Positions 10,669 through 19,916 of a DNA stretch of 64,000 nucleotides are shown here, piece after piece. The notes under the pieces are model-generated. The model was not told where the DNA came from. It did not search any database and saw nothing but the letters and a program-made list of their open reading frames with translations. The DNA is from Planctomycetota bacterium (GTDB lineage: Bacteria; Planctomycetota; UBA1135; UBA2386). The stretch spans positions 1 through 64,000 of the forward strand of contig JAHBXX010000029.1 of NCBI GenBank assembly GCA_019636245.1. Direction: 5' to 3'. Made by a program: the position numbers and the translations under genes. Positions within the stretch are counted from its first letter, which is position 1. Each line of letters starts with the position of its first letter.

Positions 10669-11043
10669 ATGAAGCTGCCCGCGTTGTTGTTCCTCTCCTG
10701 CGCCGCATGGCTCGCCGGCTGCAGCAGCACCCGGCCCACGACCTACGAGCAGCGGCTCGACACCGTCGCCAGCGACTACGAACGTGACCTCGCACGCGTG
10801 CGTCGCACGCTCGATCGGGTCCGGCCGCAGGTGTCGTCGACGCCGACGACGCCGCGCGAGCAGCAGCTCGCCACCGCCGTTCGCCGCGCGGACATGGCGC
10901 TCGAACTCGCCGTCGCCGCGATCGAGCGGGCGCGCGCCGAGTCGAGTGGCGAGCAGATGCGGCGCGTGGCCGCCTACAGCCAGCTGGCGCTCGAGCACGC
11001 GAACGAGGCCAACGCGTTCGCCGAGCCGGCCGGCGGTTCGTGA
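10669..11043 (+). CDS. Small lipoprotein, helical, unknown function
   Basis: A 124-residue protein with a signal peptide ending in a lipobox (LAGC, Cys18), so it is predicted to be lipid-anchored. The mature part is a single long helical region rich in Arg, Ala and Glu (RLDTVASDYERDLARVRRTLDR; RADMALELAVAAIERARAES), possibly coiled coil. It resembles small periplasmic DUF4398/Lpp-like helical lipoproteins only in general character. The start is supported by the strong ribosome-binding site. Immediately after its stop lies a fragment of an unrelated propeller-protein gene, so the 3' boundary region is rearranged. Confidence 0.75.
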   Translation: MKLPALLFLSCAAWLAGCSSTRPTTYEQRLDTVASDYERDLARVRRTLDRVRPQVSSTPTTPREQQLATAVRRADMALELAVAAIERARAESSGEQMRRVAAYSQLALEHANEANAFAEPAGGS

Positions 11044-11056
11044 AGCCGGCGCTGCT

Positions 11057-11177
11057 GCCGCCGATCGTCGGCGTCACGTTCTACCACCAGATGGTCCCGA
11101 TCGAGGTCGACCCGTTCCTGGCCTTCCAGGCCATCACCGCGGGCAACGGCCTGCAGCTGACGGCCGGGATCTCCTGA
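11057..11177 (+). pseudogene. Orphan 3' end of a propeller-protein gene (121-bp near-identical repeat of 13612-13732)
   Basis: These bases repeat the last 121 bases of the downstream propeller gene with only a few substitutions, including the in-frame stop. The frame reads PPIVGVTFYHQMVPIEVD...NGLQLTAGIS, against PPIVGVTFYHQMIPIEVD...NGLQLTAGIF downstream. There is no start and nothing upstream of it in the family. It starts 13 bases after the lipoprotein stop. The simplest reading is that a tandem paralogue lost all but its tail. Confidence 0.85.
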
Positions 11178-11236
11178 TCCGCGTGCCCGGCACTTCCAAG
11201 TCCCGCTCCCCGTCGACAGTCCTGCTCCGGAGTCCC

Positions 11237-13732
11237 ATGCCCTCTCACCGCCTCGCTGCCGTCACCGCTCTCGTCTTCGCCGCGTCCTGGACTGCACCGG
11301 CGCTCTGCCAGTGCCAGACGCCCTGGCTGCCCGGCACCGGGATCCCCGGCGTCAACGGCACCGTGTGGGCCTCGATCGCGTGGGATCCCGACGGTGCAGG
11401 CCCGGCGTCCCAGCTGCTCGTGATCGCCGGCGAGTTCACGTTCGCGGCCACGACGACGGCGCTCCGCATCGCGGCCTACGATCCAACGACGGGCTCCTGG
11501 TCGCCGCTCGGCACCGGCATGAACAACACGGTGCGCGCGCTCGCCGTGCGGCCCAACGGGAATCTCGTCGCCGGCGGTGCCTTCACCGTGGCGGGCGGCG
11601 TGTCCGCCAACCGCGTCGCCGAGTGGGACGGCACGACGTGGGCGGCGCTCGGTTCCGGCATCGGCCTGCAGGTCAACGCGCTGCACACGCTGGCCAACGG
11701 GGAACTCGTCGCCGGCGGCGAGTTCCTGACCGCCGGCGGCGCTCCGGCCAATCGCGTCGCCAAGTGGGACGGCGCCGCATGGGCGGCCTTGGGCACCGGC
11801 GTCGACAACGCGGTCTACACGGTCGGCTCCCTCGACAACGGCGACATCGTCGTCGGCGGGATCTTCCTGAACGCCGGCGGCAACCCGGCGAACCGCATCG
11901 CCCGCTGGGACGGCGTGTCGTGGCTGCCGCTCGCCGCCGGCCTGCCCAACACGCCGCGGGCCATGGTCCGGCTGCCGAACGGCAACCTGGCCGTCGGCGG
12001 CACGATGGTCCCCTACGACAACATCGCGACCTGGAACGGGGTCGCGTGGCAGAGCCTGGGAACCGGAGTCAGCAGCACGGTCTACGCGCTCACCCTGATG
12101 CCCAACGGCGACCTGCTCGCCGGCGGTCAGTTCACTTCGGCCGGCGGCGGTCTTGCATCGCGCGTCGCGCGGTGGAACGGGGCCAGCTGGTCGGCCCTCG
12201 GCACCGGCGTCAACAACACCGTCTACACGCTGGCGGCGATGCCCAATGGCGAAGCCTACGCCGGCGGCCTGTTGACGCAGGCGGGCGGTCTCCCCGCGAG
12301 CGGCGTGGCCCGCTGGACTGGCGCCGCGTGGCAGGCAACGGGCTCCGGCACCGATGGAGCGATCACGGACCTCGCGGTGCTGCCCAACGGCGACGCGGTC
12401 GTGGTCGGCGGCTTCACCATGATCCAGGACTTCGCCACCAACCGCATCGCGCGGTGGAACGGAGCCTTCTGGCAGTCCCTGGGCACCGGCGCCAACGGCA
12501 ATGTGTTTGCGGTGGCCGCAGCAGCGAACGGCGACGTGCTCGTCGGCGGCGCGTTCGGCAGCGTCGGCGGTGTTCCGGCGAGCAGCATCGCCCGGTGGAA
12601 CGGTGCGAACTGGCAGGCGCTCGGCTCCGGGCTGAACAACACCGCGCGCGCCATCGCCGTGATGCCGAACGGCGATGTCGTCGCGGGTGGCAACTTCACG
12701 ATGGCCGGCGGCGCCCCGGCGAACTACGTGGCCCGCTGGGACGGGGCCGCGTGGAACCCTCTGGGCCTCGGCGTGAGCAACGTCGTCGACAGCCTGGCGG
12801 TCCTGCCCAACGGGGACCTCGTGGCCGCTGGCTTCTTCACGACCGCCGGCGGCGCTGCGGCCAACTACATCGCCCGCTGGGACGGCACCACCTGGCATCC
12901 GTTCGGTTCCGGCGCCAGCAACCCGGTCGGTGCGCTGCTCGCGAGTCCGACCGGCGACCTGATCGTCGCCGGCAATTTCACCTCGGTCGCCGGCGTCGCC
13001 GCCAACCGCATCGCCCGCTGGGACGGCGTCGCATGGCACCCGTTCGGCTCCGGCGCCAACGCCGACGTCGCGGCGCTCGCGCTGCTGCCCGACGGCGACC
13101 TCATCGCCGGTGGACATTTCACGACGATCGGCGGCGTGGCCGCGAACTGCATTGCGCGCTGGAACGGTGCGTCATGGGTGGCGATGGGCTCCGGGTTCGA
13201 CAATGGCGTGAGTGCGCTGGGCATGCGGCCGAACGGCGAGCTGCTCGCCGGCGGGCTGTTCCGCCTCGTCGACGGCAACCCCTCCGCCTACGTCGCCCGC
13301 GCGACGTCCACCTGCCCCGCCACGGCGTCGATCCATGGCGTCGGCTGCCCGAGCAGCGGCGGCAGCAACACGCTGTCGGTGACGTCGCTGCCGTGGGCCG
13401 ACAGCACGTTCCGCGCCACGGGCACCGGCCTGCCGGGCCTCGCCTTCGTGCTCGCCGTCACCAGCGTCACGCCGGTCGTGCCGCCGTTCCCGCTGGCACT
13501 GGTGCTGACCGAGGCGCAGCCGGGCTGCAACCTGCTCGTCAACCCCGACATCGTCGAGACGTTGTTCACGACCACCGGCACGGCGCAGTCGCAGCTCTAC
13601 CTGCCGAACACGCCGCCGATCGTCGGCGTCACGTTCTACCACCAGATGATCCCGATCGAGGTCGACCCGTTCCTGGCCTTCCAGGCCATCACCGCGACCA
13701 ACGGCCTGCAGCTGACGGCCGGGATCTTCTGA
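11237..13732 (+). CDS. Secreted 14-repeat beta-propeller protein with shared C-terminal module
   Basis: An 831-residue secreted protein. The first 25 or so residues are a signal peptide (AAVTALVFAASWTAPALC). About residues 45-690 form 14 tandem repeats of about 47 residues with consensus 'LPNGDLVAGGxFTxAGGxxANRIARWDGxxWxxLGxG'. Fourteen blades suggests two seven-bladed propellers. From the TCPATAS motif onward is a Cys-containing beta-rich C-terminal domain of about 140 residues ending TATNGLQLTAGIF, a tail shared in type with other secreted proteins here. The start has CCGGAG 5 nt upstream. Function is not evident; a cell-surface binding or adhesion role is a guess. It is flanked on both sides by fragments of paralogues. 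Confidence 0.88.
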   Translation: MPSHRLAAVTALVFAASWTAPALCQCQTPWLPGTGIPGVNGTVWASIAWDPDGAGPASQLLVIAGEFTFAATTTALRIAAYDPTTGSWSPLGTGMNNTVRALAVRPNGNLVAGGAFTVAGGVSANRVAEWDGTTWAALGSGIGLQVNALHTLANGELVAGGEFLTAGGAPANRVAKWDGAAWAALGTGVDNAVYTVGSLDNGDIVVGGIFLNAGGNPANRIARWDGVSWLPLAAGLPNTPRAMVRLPNGNLAVGGTMVPYDNIATWNGVAWQSLGTGVSSTVYALTLMPNGDLLAGGQFTSAGGGLASRVARWNGASWSALGTGVNNTVYTLAAMPNGEAYAGGLLTQAGGLPASGVARWTGAAWQATGSGTDGAITDLAVLPNGDAVVVGGFTMIQDFATNRIARWNGAFWQSLGTGANGNVFAVAAAANGDVLVGGAFGSVGGVPASSIARWNGANWQALGSGLNNTARAIAVMPNGDVVAGGNFTMAGGAPANYVARWDGAAWNPLGLGVSNVVDSLAVLPNGDLVAAGFFTTAGGAAANYIARWDGTTWHPFGSGASNPVGALLASPTGDLIVAGNFTSVAGVAANRIARWDGVAWHPFGSGANADVAALALLPDGDLIAGGHFTTIGGVAANCIARWNGASWVAMGSGFDNGVSALGMRPNGELLAGGLFRLVDGNPSAYVARATSTCPATASIHGVGCPSSGGSNTLSVTSLPWADSTFRATGTGLPGLAFVLAVTSVTPVVPPFPLALVLTEAQPGCNLLVNPDIVETLFTTTGTAQSQLYLPNTPPIVGVTFYHQMIPIEVDPFLAFQAITATNGLQLTAGIF
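11420..13300 (+). repeat. Tandem array of about 141-bp coding repeats (14 units)
   Basis: Fourteen diverged in-frame repeats encode propeller blades. Unit boundaries recur at TGGGACGGC/TGGAACGG (WDG/WNG). One unit near 12000 is shorter. The repetition makes the region prone to unequal recombination, which may explain the fragments nearby. Confidence 0.8.
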
Positions 13733-13833
13733 CGCCGCCGCTCAGTGCTGGCCCGTCGCCGGCGCCGGCAGCAACGGCGGCCCGCCCTACTACGTGCCTG
13801 CCGTGACCCTTTGGTGGCTCGAGTGCTCCGGCG

Positions 13834-14190
13834 GTGCCGTTCGCGCCAGGCTCGTTCGGCACGGTCGACTGTCTCTCCGAAGCGCCGACGGGCGAGTTGC
13901 TGATCGCCTACGGCGGCATCCGCAGCCGGGACGGTACGACCCTGCAGCACTACGCCTGGCCCGCGCCCACGCCGAAGGTGATGGCGTGGACCTTGGCCGG
14001 GCAGCTCATCGCCGCCGGCACCTTCACGAACATCGGCGGCCTCCCGATGAACCGCATCGTGCGCTGGGACGGTGTCGCGTGGTCCCAGCTCGGTTCCGGA
14101 ATGAACCCGGACGTCGTGAACGTGGCCGCGCTGCCCGATGGGGACCTCGTCGGGGCCTGGGTCTTCGGCGACGCAGCCGGGGCTTCCCGC
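13834..14190 (+). pseudogene. Fragment of another propeller paralogue
   Basis: The frame from 13834 contains two family blades: GELLIAYGG, GQLIAAGTFTNIGGLPMNRIVRWDGVAWSQLGSGM and then ALPDGDLVGAW. No signal peptide and no C-terminal module are present. Upstream, in another frame, a remnant-like stretch reads to about 13800. After about 14190 the frame becomes meaningless and runs into the 3' end of the opposing chrA gene. It is an internal piece truncated at both ends. Confidence 0.75.
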
Positions 14191-14273
14191 CCGCCCGAGA
14201 GACTGGCTGGTGCCGCCATGCGGCGACGGACGGAGCGAAGCGGCCCGCCCGGGCAAGGCCAGCTCGGGTTGGG

Positions 14274-15485
14274 TCAGAACCAGACGGCACCGAGCAGCGC
14301 GCAGGCGCCGGCCAGCGCCCAGCCGGGGACGCGTCCGGTCAGCAACCCGGCCAGGCCAGCCGCCGCCACGAGGGCCGTGCGCCCGTCGCTGATGCCGGCC
14401 GTGCCAACCGGATGGAACAGGGCTGCGAGCAGCAGGCCCACGACGGCCGCGTTGGCCCCGCGCAGGGCCGCCTGCGCGCCCGGCCGCCGCCGCAGCCCGT
14501 GCCAGGATCGCAGCGTCCCGGCGACCAGCAGGAGCGCGGGCAGGAAGATGGCCGCCAGCGCCCACAAACCGCCGGCCACGCCGTCCGGTCCGTGGTTCGT
14601 CACTGCGCCCAGGTAGGCGCTGAAGGTGAACAGCGGCCCTGGCACCGCCTGCGCCGCGCCGTAGCCGGCGAGGAACATGTCGTGCGACACCCAGCCCGGC
14701 GTCACGACCTCGCGTTCCAGCAGCGGCAGGACCACGTGTCCGCCGCCAAAGACCATCGCGCCCGCGCGGTAGAACCGGTCGAGAACGTCCAGCGCCGGGA
14801 GGTTCGTCCGACGCGCCAAGGCCGGGAGGACGAGGAGCAGCGCGAAGAAGAGGGCCAGGCAGATCGTGGCAACGTGGCCGGGCGGGCGGGCGGGGGCGGA
14901 TTCGACGGCGTTCCGCTCTTCCGGGTTGGCGCCGTTGGCCGGGAGGACGGGCTTCCGGCCCAGCCAGCCGAAGGCTGCTCCCGCGGCGATCACGGCGAGC
15001 TGCGTCCACGCGAAGGGCAGCAGCAGCAGCAGGGCGGCGCACAGGCCCGCCAGCACCGAACGGGCCGGGTCGGGACAGAGCAGGCGCCACATGGTCCACA
15101 CGGCGTGCGCGACCACGGCGACGGCCGCGACCTTCAGGCCGCGGAGCCAGCCGGCCCCGGCGAGATCGTCCAGCGACATCACGCCGTAGGCGAAGCCGAG
15201 CATCAGCGCCGCCGCCGGCAGCGTGAACCCGAGCCAGGCCGCCAGTCCGCCGGCCCAGCCGCGCAGGGTGAAGCCGATGCCGAAGCCCGCCTGGCTGCTC
15301 GCCGGGCCGGGCAGGAACTGGCACAGCGCCACGAGGTCGGCGTAGTGCGCTTCGTCGAGCCAGCGGCGCCTCACCACGTACTCGGCGCGGAAGTAGGCCA
15401 GATGCGCCACGGGACCTCCGAACGCGGTGCAGCCGAGCCGCAGCGCGACGAGGAAGATCTCTGCGACGGAGGGCCGGGACGGCAT
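14274..15485 (-). CDS. chrA: Chromate transporter ChrA (two-domain)
   Basis: A 403-residue inner-membrane protein with two homologous ChrA domains, the usual long-chain form. The first domain shows FGGPVAHLAYF and LPGPASSQAGFGIG; the second shows FGGGHVVLPLLEREVV and AVPGPLFTFSAYLGA. About 10-12 hydrophobic segments are visible. The family exports chromate, probably by proton-driven exchange. The start chosen is MPSRPSVAEIFLVALRLG, where the family begins; an in-frame upstream extension is Arg-rich and unlikely. Its 3' end touches a decayed propeller gene. No regulator such as ChrB is adjacent, so a chromate role is inferred from the family only. Confidence 0.9.
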   Translation of the reverse strand: MPSRPSVAEIFLVALRLGCTAFGGPVAHLAYFRAEYVVRRRWLDEAHYADLVALCQFLPGPASSQAGFGIGFTLRGWAGGLAAWLGFTLPAAALMLGFAYGVMSLDDLAGAGWLRGLKVAAVAVVAHAVWTMWRLLCPDPARSVLAGLCAALLLLLPFAWTQLAVIAAGAAFGWLGRKPVLPANGANPEERNAVESAPARPPGHVATICLALFFALLLVLPALARRTNLPALDVLDRFYRAGAMVFGGGHVVLPLLEREVVTPGWVSHDMFLAGYGAAQAVPGPLFTFSAYLGAVTNHGPDGVAGGLWALAAIFLPALLLVAGTLRSWHGLRRRPGAQAALRGANAAVVGLLLAALFHPVGTAGISDGRTALVAAAGLAGLLTGRVPGWALAGACALLGAVWF

Positions 15486-15851
15486 CGCCGGCAGCCAAGC
15501 AGCGGGCCGCCGTTCGCGCACGCCTTTGTTCGCGACGATCTCCCGCTGCCGGCGGCGCATCCCATGGGTGGCTGGCGAAGACCTGCCGGCCCGCCGGCCG
15601 AGCGGCGATCGCGGGATGGCCCGACGACCCCAGCCAGCGGATCGGCACCGTGGGATCGTCGTGCGGGCGGGAGGGGGGCGCTGCCGGCTGGCGGTGGGCG
15701 CCGCAGGCGGCGTCATGGGCAGGACGCCACGCCGGGGTGGGGGTGGCCGGGCGTTGGCGCGCTGACGGATGTCGAAGATCGAGGCTGCGGGGGTTCCGGG
15801 TGGTCCCGGGCACAGGTTGAATCACCGCCACGCCCCCCGAGCCCCGATGCC
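15486..15851. other. Divergent intergenic region, chrA / tricorn protease
   Basis: About 365 bases between divergent starts. It should hold both promoters, but no TAnnnT box lies close to either start and I see no operator-like palindrome or protein-like frame. Confidence 0.45.
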
Positions 15852-18800
15852 ATGCGCCACGCCTCGATCCCGTTCCTGCTCGCCGTCTCGGTCGCCCTGC
15901 CCGCACAGGAGCGCGACATCGTGCTGCCCCGAGCGCCCCGCGTGTCGCCCGACGGTGCCCAGGTCGCGTTCGCCTGGCAAGGCGACCTCTGGGTCGCGCC
16001 GACCAGCGGCGGCGACGCACTGCGCGTCACGTCGCACCCGGGCGACGACGACCAGCCGGCCTGGAGCCCCGACGGCCGCACGCTGGCCTTCGTCAGCGAC
16101 CGCGTCGGCGGCAGCCAGGTGTTCGTCGGCGCGGCGGCGCCCGGCGCCGCGGCGGCGCCGCGGCAGGTGACCTTCGAGAGCGGCCCGAAGGCGCTGCTCG
16201 GCTTCACGCCCGACGGCGAGGGCCTGCTGGTGGCGATGCCCGGCGACGCGCACTTCCACGGCGGCGAGTCGCGGCGACTCTGGCGGATCGACATCGCCGG
16301 CGCGCAGCCGAAGCGCCTGCTGCTCGACGCCGGCTTCAACACGGCGGCGCTGGCGCCGGACGGCAAGCGCCTGCTGTTCACGCGCGGCCGCGCGCAGTGG
16401 TGGCGCAAGGGTTACGTCGGTGCCGCGGCCGAGCAGGTCTGGCTCGCCGACCTCGGCGTCGAGCCGCCGGTGCTGACGCGCCTGTCGCAGGACCGGCCCG
16501 GCTTCCAGAACACGAGCGAGGCGTCGCCGGTGTGGGCGCCGGACGGGGCCGGTTACTACTTCGTCGGCGATCCCGACGGCACGTTCGACGTCTGGTACCG
16601 GCGTCTCGACGGCAGCGGCCTGCGGCGCATCACCGATGTGTTGCGGAGCGACGGCAGCGACGACGGGGTCGTCGCGCCGAGCCTGTCGGCCGACGGGCGC
16701 ACGTTGGTGGTTCGGCGGCGGTTCGGCCTCCTGCGCGTCGACACCGCCGCGGCGACGGCGGCGCCGATCGCGTTGCTCGCGACCGGCGATGCCCAGTCCC
16801 TGCGCCACGAGCGCCGCACCGAGAAGACCGCCAGCGACGTGGCGTGGACGCGCGACGGCAAGCAGATGGCGTTCGTCGCCGGCGAGGACGTCTACGTGAT
16901 GGACCGCGTGCTCAGGGAGCCGGTGCGCGTCACCGCCACGCCGCACCGCGAACGCGACCTCGTGTTCTCGCCCGACGGCAAGAGCCTCTGGTTCACCAGC
17001 GACGCCGGCGGCGAGGTCGACGTGCACCGCGTCGCCTGCCCGCGCGAGGACGGCATCTGGTGGCTGGGCAGCGAATTCGCGGTCACGGCGGTGACCGCCG
17101 ACCGCGCCGTCGAGGGCGACCTGCGCTGGAGCCCGAAGGGCGATCGGCTCGCCTTCGCCCGCGACAACGACCTCTGGGTCATGGACGCGGACGGCGGCAA
17201 TGCGCACCTCGTGGTGAAGACCTGGTCGGGCGTGGACTTCGACTGGTCGCCGGACGGCAGGTGGCTGGTCTGGGCGACGCAGGACGACGACTCCAACAGC
17301 GACGTCTGGCTGGCCCCGATCGACGGCAGCCGGCCGCCGTTCCATCTGTCGCGCCATCCGGGCCGCGACGCCGAGCCGCGGTGGTCGCCGGACGGCACGC
17401 GGATCGCGTTCGTCGGCCAGCGCGAGGATCGCGAACGCGACGTCTTCTACGTGAACCTGACCAAGGGCGTCGAGGAGAAGACCGGCCGCGACCGCAAGCT
17501 CGAGGAGGCGCTCGAGGCGATGAAGAAGAAGCCGGCCGGCAGCCGCGGCGACGGCGCGGCGACGGCGAACGGTCCGCGCGGCCGGCGCCGCGGCGGCGAG
17601 CCGGCGACCGAGCCGCAGCCGGAGCCGCAGGCCCCGGTCGGCGAGCCGGTCGCGGCCGACGACAAGCCGGGGGATCCGGCACCCGAGAAGCCGGCGGCCA
17701 GGCCGGGCGTCGAGGTCGCGATCGACTTCGACGGCATCCTCGACCGCGTGCACCGGATCCGCCTCGCCAACTCGGCCGAGAGCGGCCTGCTGTGGTCGCC
17801 GGACGGCAAGAAGCTGGGCTTCCAGGCCACCGTCGACAACGAGGCCGGCTTCCACGTCGTCGAGTTCCCCGAGGTCGGCAAGCCCAAGCGCCTGGCGCGC
17901 CAGGGTCTGTCGCGCGCGGTCTGGCTCGAGGCCGACAACCAGATCGTCGGTCTCGCTGCCGGTGCGCCGCCGCCGGCCGAGGTCGAGCCGCCGACGCCGC
18001 CGGGCGTGCCGCCGCGCCCGCGCGGTGCGGCCGGCGCCGGCGGCGTACCGGCGGCGTTGAACGCCCGCGGCGAGATCGAGCGGTTCGAGTTCGCGGCGCG
18101 ACAGGTCCGCGACTGGGGCGCTCTGCGCGAAGTCGCGTTCGACCAGGGCTGGCGGGCGATGCGCGACCGCTTCTACGACGAGCGTCTCAACCACCGCGAT
18201 TGGGACGCGGTGCGCACGAAGTACCGCGCGGTCGCCGCGGCCTGCCTCGGCCGGGCCGAGTGGAACGACCTGATGAACCTGATGCTGGGCGAGCTGAACG
18301 CGTCGCACATGGGTCACAGCGGCGGCGCCGAGCCGCTGCCGCAGCTCGCCAACGCGCCGGCATGGACGCCCACGACCTGGCAGCTCGGCCTGCGCTTCGC
18401 GACACCGGGGCCGCAGGGCCTGCCGGTACGTTCCGTGATCCCGGGCAGCCCGTGCGCGCAGGCGAAGAGCCGCGTCGAACCCGGCGAGACGCTGGTCGCC
18501 GTGGACGGTCGCGCCCTCGACGGCAGCGTCGACCTCGATCGGCTGCTGACGCTCGACGAGGTGCGCGACGTCGAGCTGACGGTGCGCGATGTCGCCGGCG
18601 GCGAACGCAGGATCGTCGTGCGGCCGGTCGCGTCCGTCGCCGGCCTGCTCTACGAGGAGTACGTCCAGGCGACGCGCAGCGCGGTCGAGGCCGCGTCGGG
18701 CGGGCGGCTCGGCTACCTGCACATCCGCAGCATGGACATGCGCAGCGTGCAGCAGATGGAGGAGGACCTCTACGCCGCCGGCGCCGGCAAGGACGGCCTG

Positions 18801-19349
18801 ATCGTCGACGTGCGCTGGAACGGCGGCGGCAACACGGCCGACCACGTGCTGACGATGCTGACGCAGCCACGGCACGCGGTCACGCGTTCGCGCGGCAGCG
18901 GCGACGGCTACCCGGTCGATCGCAAGGTCTACGCCAGCTGGAGCAAGCCGATCGTGCTGATGTGCAACGAGTACTCGTTCAGCAACGCCGAGATCCTGGC
19001 GCACGCGGTCAAGCAGGCCGGTCGCGGGCGACTCGTCGGCATGCGCACCGGCGGGGGCGTCATCAGCACCGGCTCGCAGTCGCTCGCCGACGGCAGCGTC
19101 GTGCGCATGCCGACGCGCGGCTGGTACCTGGTGACCACGGGCGAGGACATGGAGCTGAACGGATGCCTGCCGGACGTCGCGCTCTGGAATGCGCCGAACG
19201 CCAGCGACGCGCAGCTCGCCGCAGCGATCGACGCGCTGCGGCAGGACGTGGCGGCGGCACAGGCGCGCGGCGTCGTCGAGCCGGTGCCGGCCAGCGTCAA
19301 GCGCGCCCAGCTGCGCAACGGCGACGGCGCCACCGGCCAGGATCGCTGA
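15852..19349 (+). CDS. Tricorn-type protease: propeller, PDZ, S41 peptidase
   Basis: An 1165-residue secreted protein with a short signal peptide ending near LPAQE. Residues 25-620 are repeated TolB/PD40-type blades (SPDGAQVAFAW, WSPDGRTLAFV, WSPKGDRLAFARDNDLWVM), forming the gating propellers. A charged Pro/Ala/Glu insert of about 70 residues sits near 560-630. A PDZ domain is near 850-930 (VIPGSPCAQAKSRVEPGETLVAVDG). The S41 catalytic domain starts near 950 (LGYLHIRSMDM, GLIVDVRWNGGGNT) with the probable nucleophile Ser1044 in NEYSFSNAEI and GMRTGGGVIST after it. It probably degrades peptides in the periplasm or cell envelope. The start is the ATG directly before the signal peptide. Confidence 0.9.
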   Translation: MRHASIPFLLAVSVALPAQERDIVLPRAPRVSPDGAQVAFAWQGDLWVAPTSGGDALRVTSHPGDDDQPAWSPDGRTLAFVSDRVGGSQVFVGAAAPGAAAAPRQVTFESGPKALLGFTPDGEGLLVAMPGDAHFHGGESRRLWRIDIAGAQPKRLLLDAGFNTAALAPDGKRLLFTRGRAQWWRKGYVGAAAEQVWLADLGVEPPVLTRLSQDRPGFQNTSEASPVWAPDGAGYYFVGDPDGTFDVWYRRLDGSGLRRITDVLRSDGSDDGVVAPSLSADGRTLVVRRRFGLLRVDTAAATAAPIALLATGDAQSLRHERRTEKTASDVAWTRDGKQMAFVAGEDVYVMDRVLREPVRVTATPHRERDLVFSPDGKSLWFTSDAGGEVDVHRVACPREDGIWWLGSEFAVTAVTADRAVEGDLRWSPKGDRLAFARDNDLWVMDADGGNAHLVVKTWSGVDFDWSPDGRWLVWATQDDDSNSDVWLAPIDGSRPPFHLSRHPGRDAEPRWSPDGTRIAFVGQREDRERDVFYVNLTKGVEEKTGRDRKLEEALEAMKKKPAGSRGDGAATANGPRGRRRGGEPATEPQPEPQAPVGEPVAADDKPGDPAPEKPAARPGVEVAIDFDGILDRVHRIRLANSAESGLLWSPDGKKLGFQATVDNEAGFHVVEFPEVGKPKRLARQGLSRAVWLEADNQIVGLAAGAPPPAEVEPPTPPGVPPRPRGAAGAGGVPAALNARGEIERFEFAARQVRDWGALREVAFDQGWRAMRDRFYDERLNHRDWDAVRTKYRAVAAACLGRAEWNDLMNLMLGELNASHMGHSGGAEPLPQLANAPAWTPTTWQLGLRFATPGPQGLPVRSVIPGSPCAQAKSRVEPGETLVAVDGRALDGSVDLDRLLTLDEVRDVELTVRDVAGGERRIVVRPVASVAGLLYEEYVQATRSAVEAASGGRLGYLHIRSMDMRSVQQMEEDLYAAGAGKDGLIVDVRWNGGGNTADHVLTMLTQPRHAVTRSRGSGDGYPVDRKVYASWSKPIVLMCNEYSFSNAEILAHAVKQAGRGRLVGMRTGGGVISTGSQSLADGSVVRMPTRGWYLVTTGEDMELNGCLPDVALWNAPNASDAQLAAAIDALRQDVAAAQARGVVEPVPASVKRAQLRNGDGATGQDR

Positions 19350-19789
19350 GCCCGTCGAGCGCGCGGCGCCCGGCCGGGGCCCCGCGGCAGCCGTGACGCC
19401 CGTTCGGGCCACGGCGGAACCGCGCGGCCCAGCCACGCTCGGCGTCGACGTCGACGGCCGCGGTGCGGACGCAGGTCATCGCCGCAGACCGGGCGGGCCC
19501 TGGCGTTCGATCCGTGCAACGAGGAGATCGTGCAGGCACCGGTGGCCGGTCGGCGTGAGGTGACCGTCCGGCGGGAAGTAGATGGCCGCTGGCTGCCGTG
19601 CGTTCGCCGTGAGTGGCGCGCGGGTTGGAACCAGTCCGGCGGCTCAGCCTGGGCTCGCTGCACGAACGTCCCCCCACTCGGCCTGCACCAACCGGGGCGG
19701 CACCGTGCTCTCCGGCTGCCGCCGCTGCCACGTCGTGACGGTCTCCCGCAGCTGGCGACGATCCAGCCGATGCGGATGCCGGGGCACTG
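19350..19789. other. Intergenic region, nothing recognised
   Basis: About 440 bases after the protease stop. A GC-rich self-complementary stretch lies just after the stop (near 19368-19388) and could end transcription. No convincing frame otherwise. Confidence 0.4.
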
Positions 19790-19795
19790 TAGCAT
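19790..19795 (+). promoter_or_regulatory. -10-like TAGCAT, 7 nt before a truncated secreted gene
   Basis: A TAnnnT hexamer ends 7 nt before the ATG at 19803, the same geometry as other leaderless candidates here. It supports the idea that the short frame downstream is the head of a real gene. Confidence 0.4.
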
Positions 19796-19802
19796 CGTGG
19801 CG

Positions 19803-19916
19803 ATGGGCCGGAGTCTCACTGCGTTGCTGTTCGCCGCCGGTGTCGGCCTCGCGCAGGAGCCGGACGTTGTGGCCGCAAGTGCGCTCCGCGGCGGAGGCGC
19901 TACAGAGCACCGATAG
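19803..19916 (+). pseudogene. 5' stub of a secreted-protein gene
   Basis: A 37-codon frame encodes a good signal peptide (MGRSLTALLFAAGVGLAQEP) with an apparent signal-peptidase site after GLAQ, then about 15 residues, then a stop. From about 19897 the sequence is the 3' end of the opposing propeller gene, with 17 bases of overlap in annotation. A promoter-like box sits in front. It looks like a gene cut off by rearrangement; what it encoded cannot be told. Confidence 0.5.

Noticed and set aside
11081-13117. 678-codon frame antisense to the 14-blade gene
   Set aside because: Its repeats only mirror the coding repeats of the opposite strand; composition is GDAVG/RVAG-rich noise.
11420-13300. 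Regular repeats that could suggest a CRISPR array
   Set aside because: The period is about 141 bp, the units are diverged and in frame, and there are no short identical repeats with spacers.
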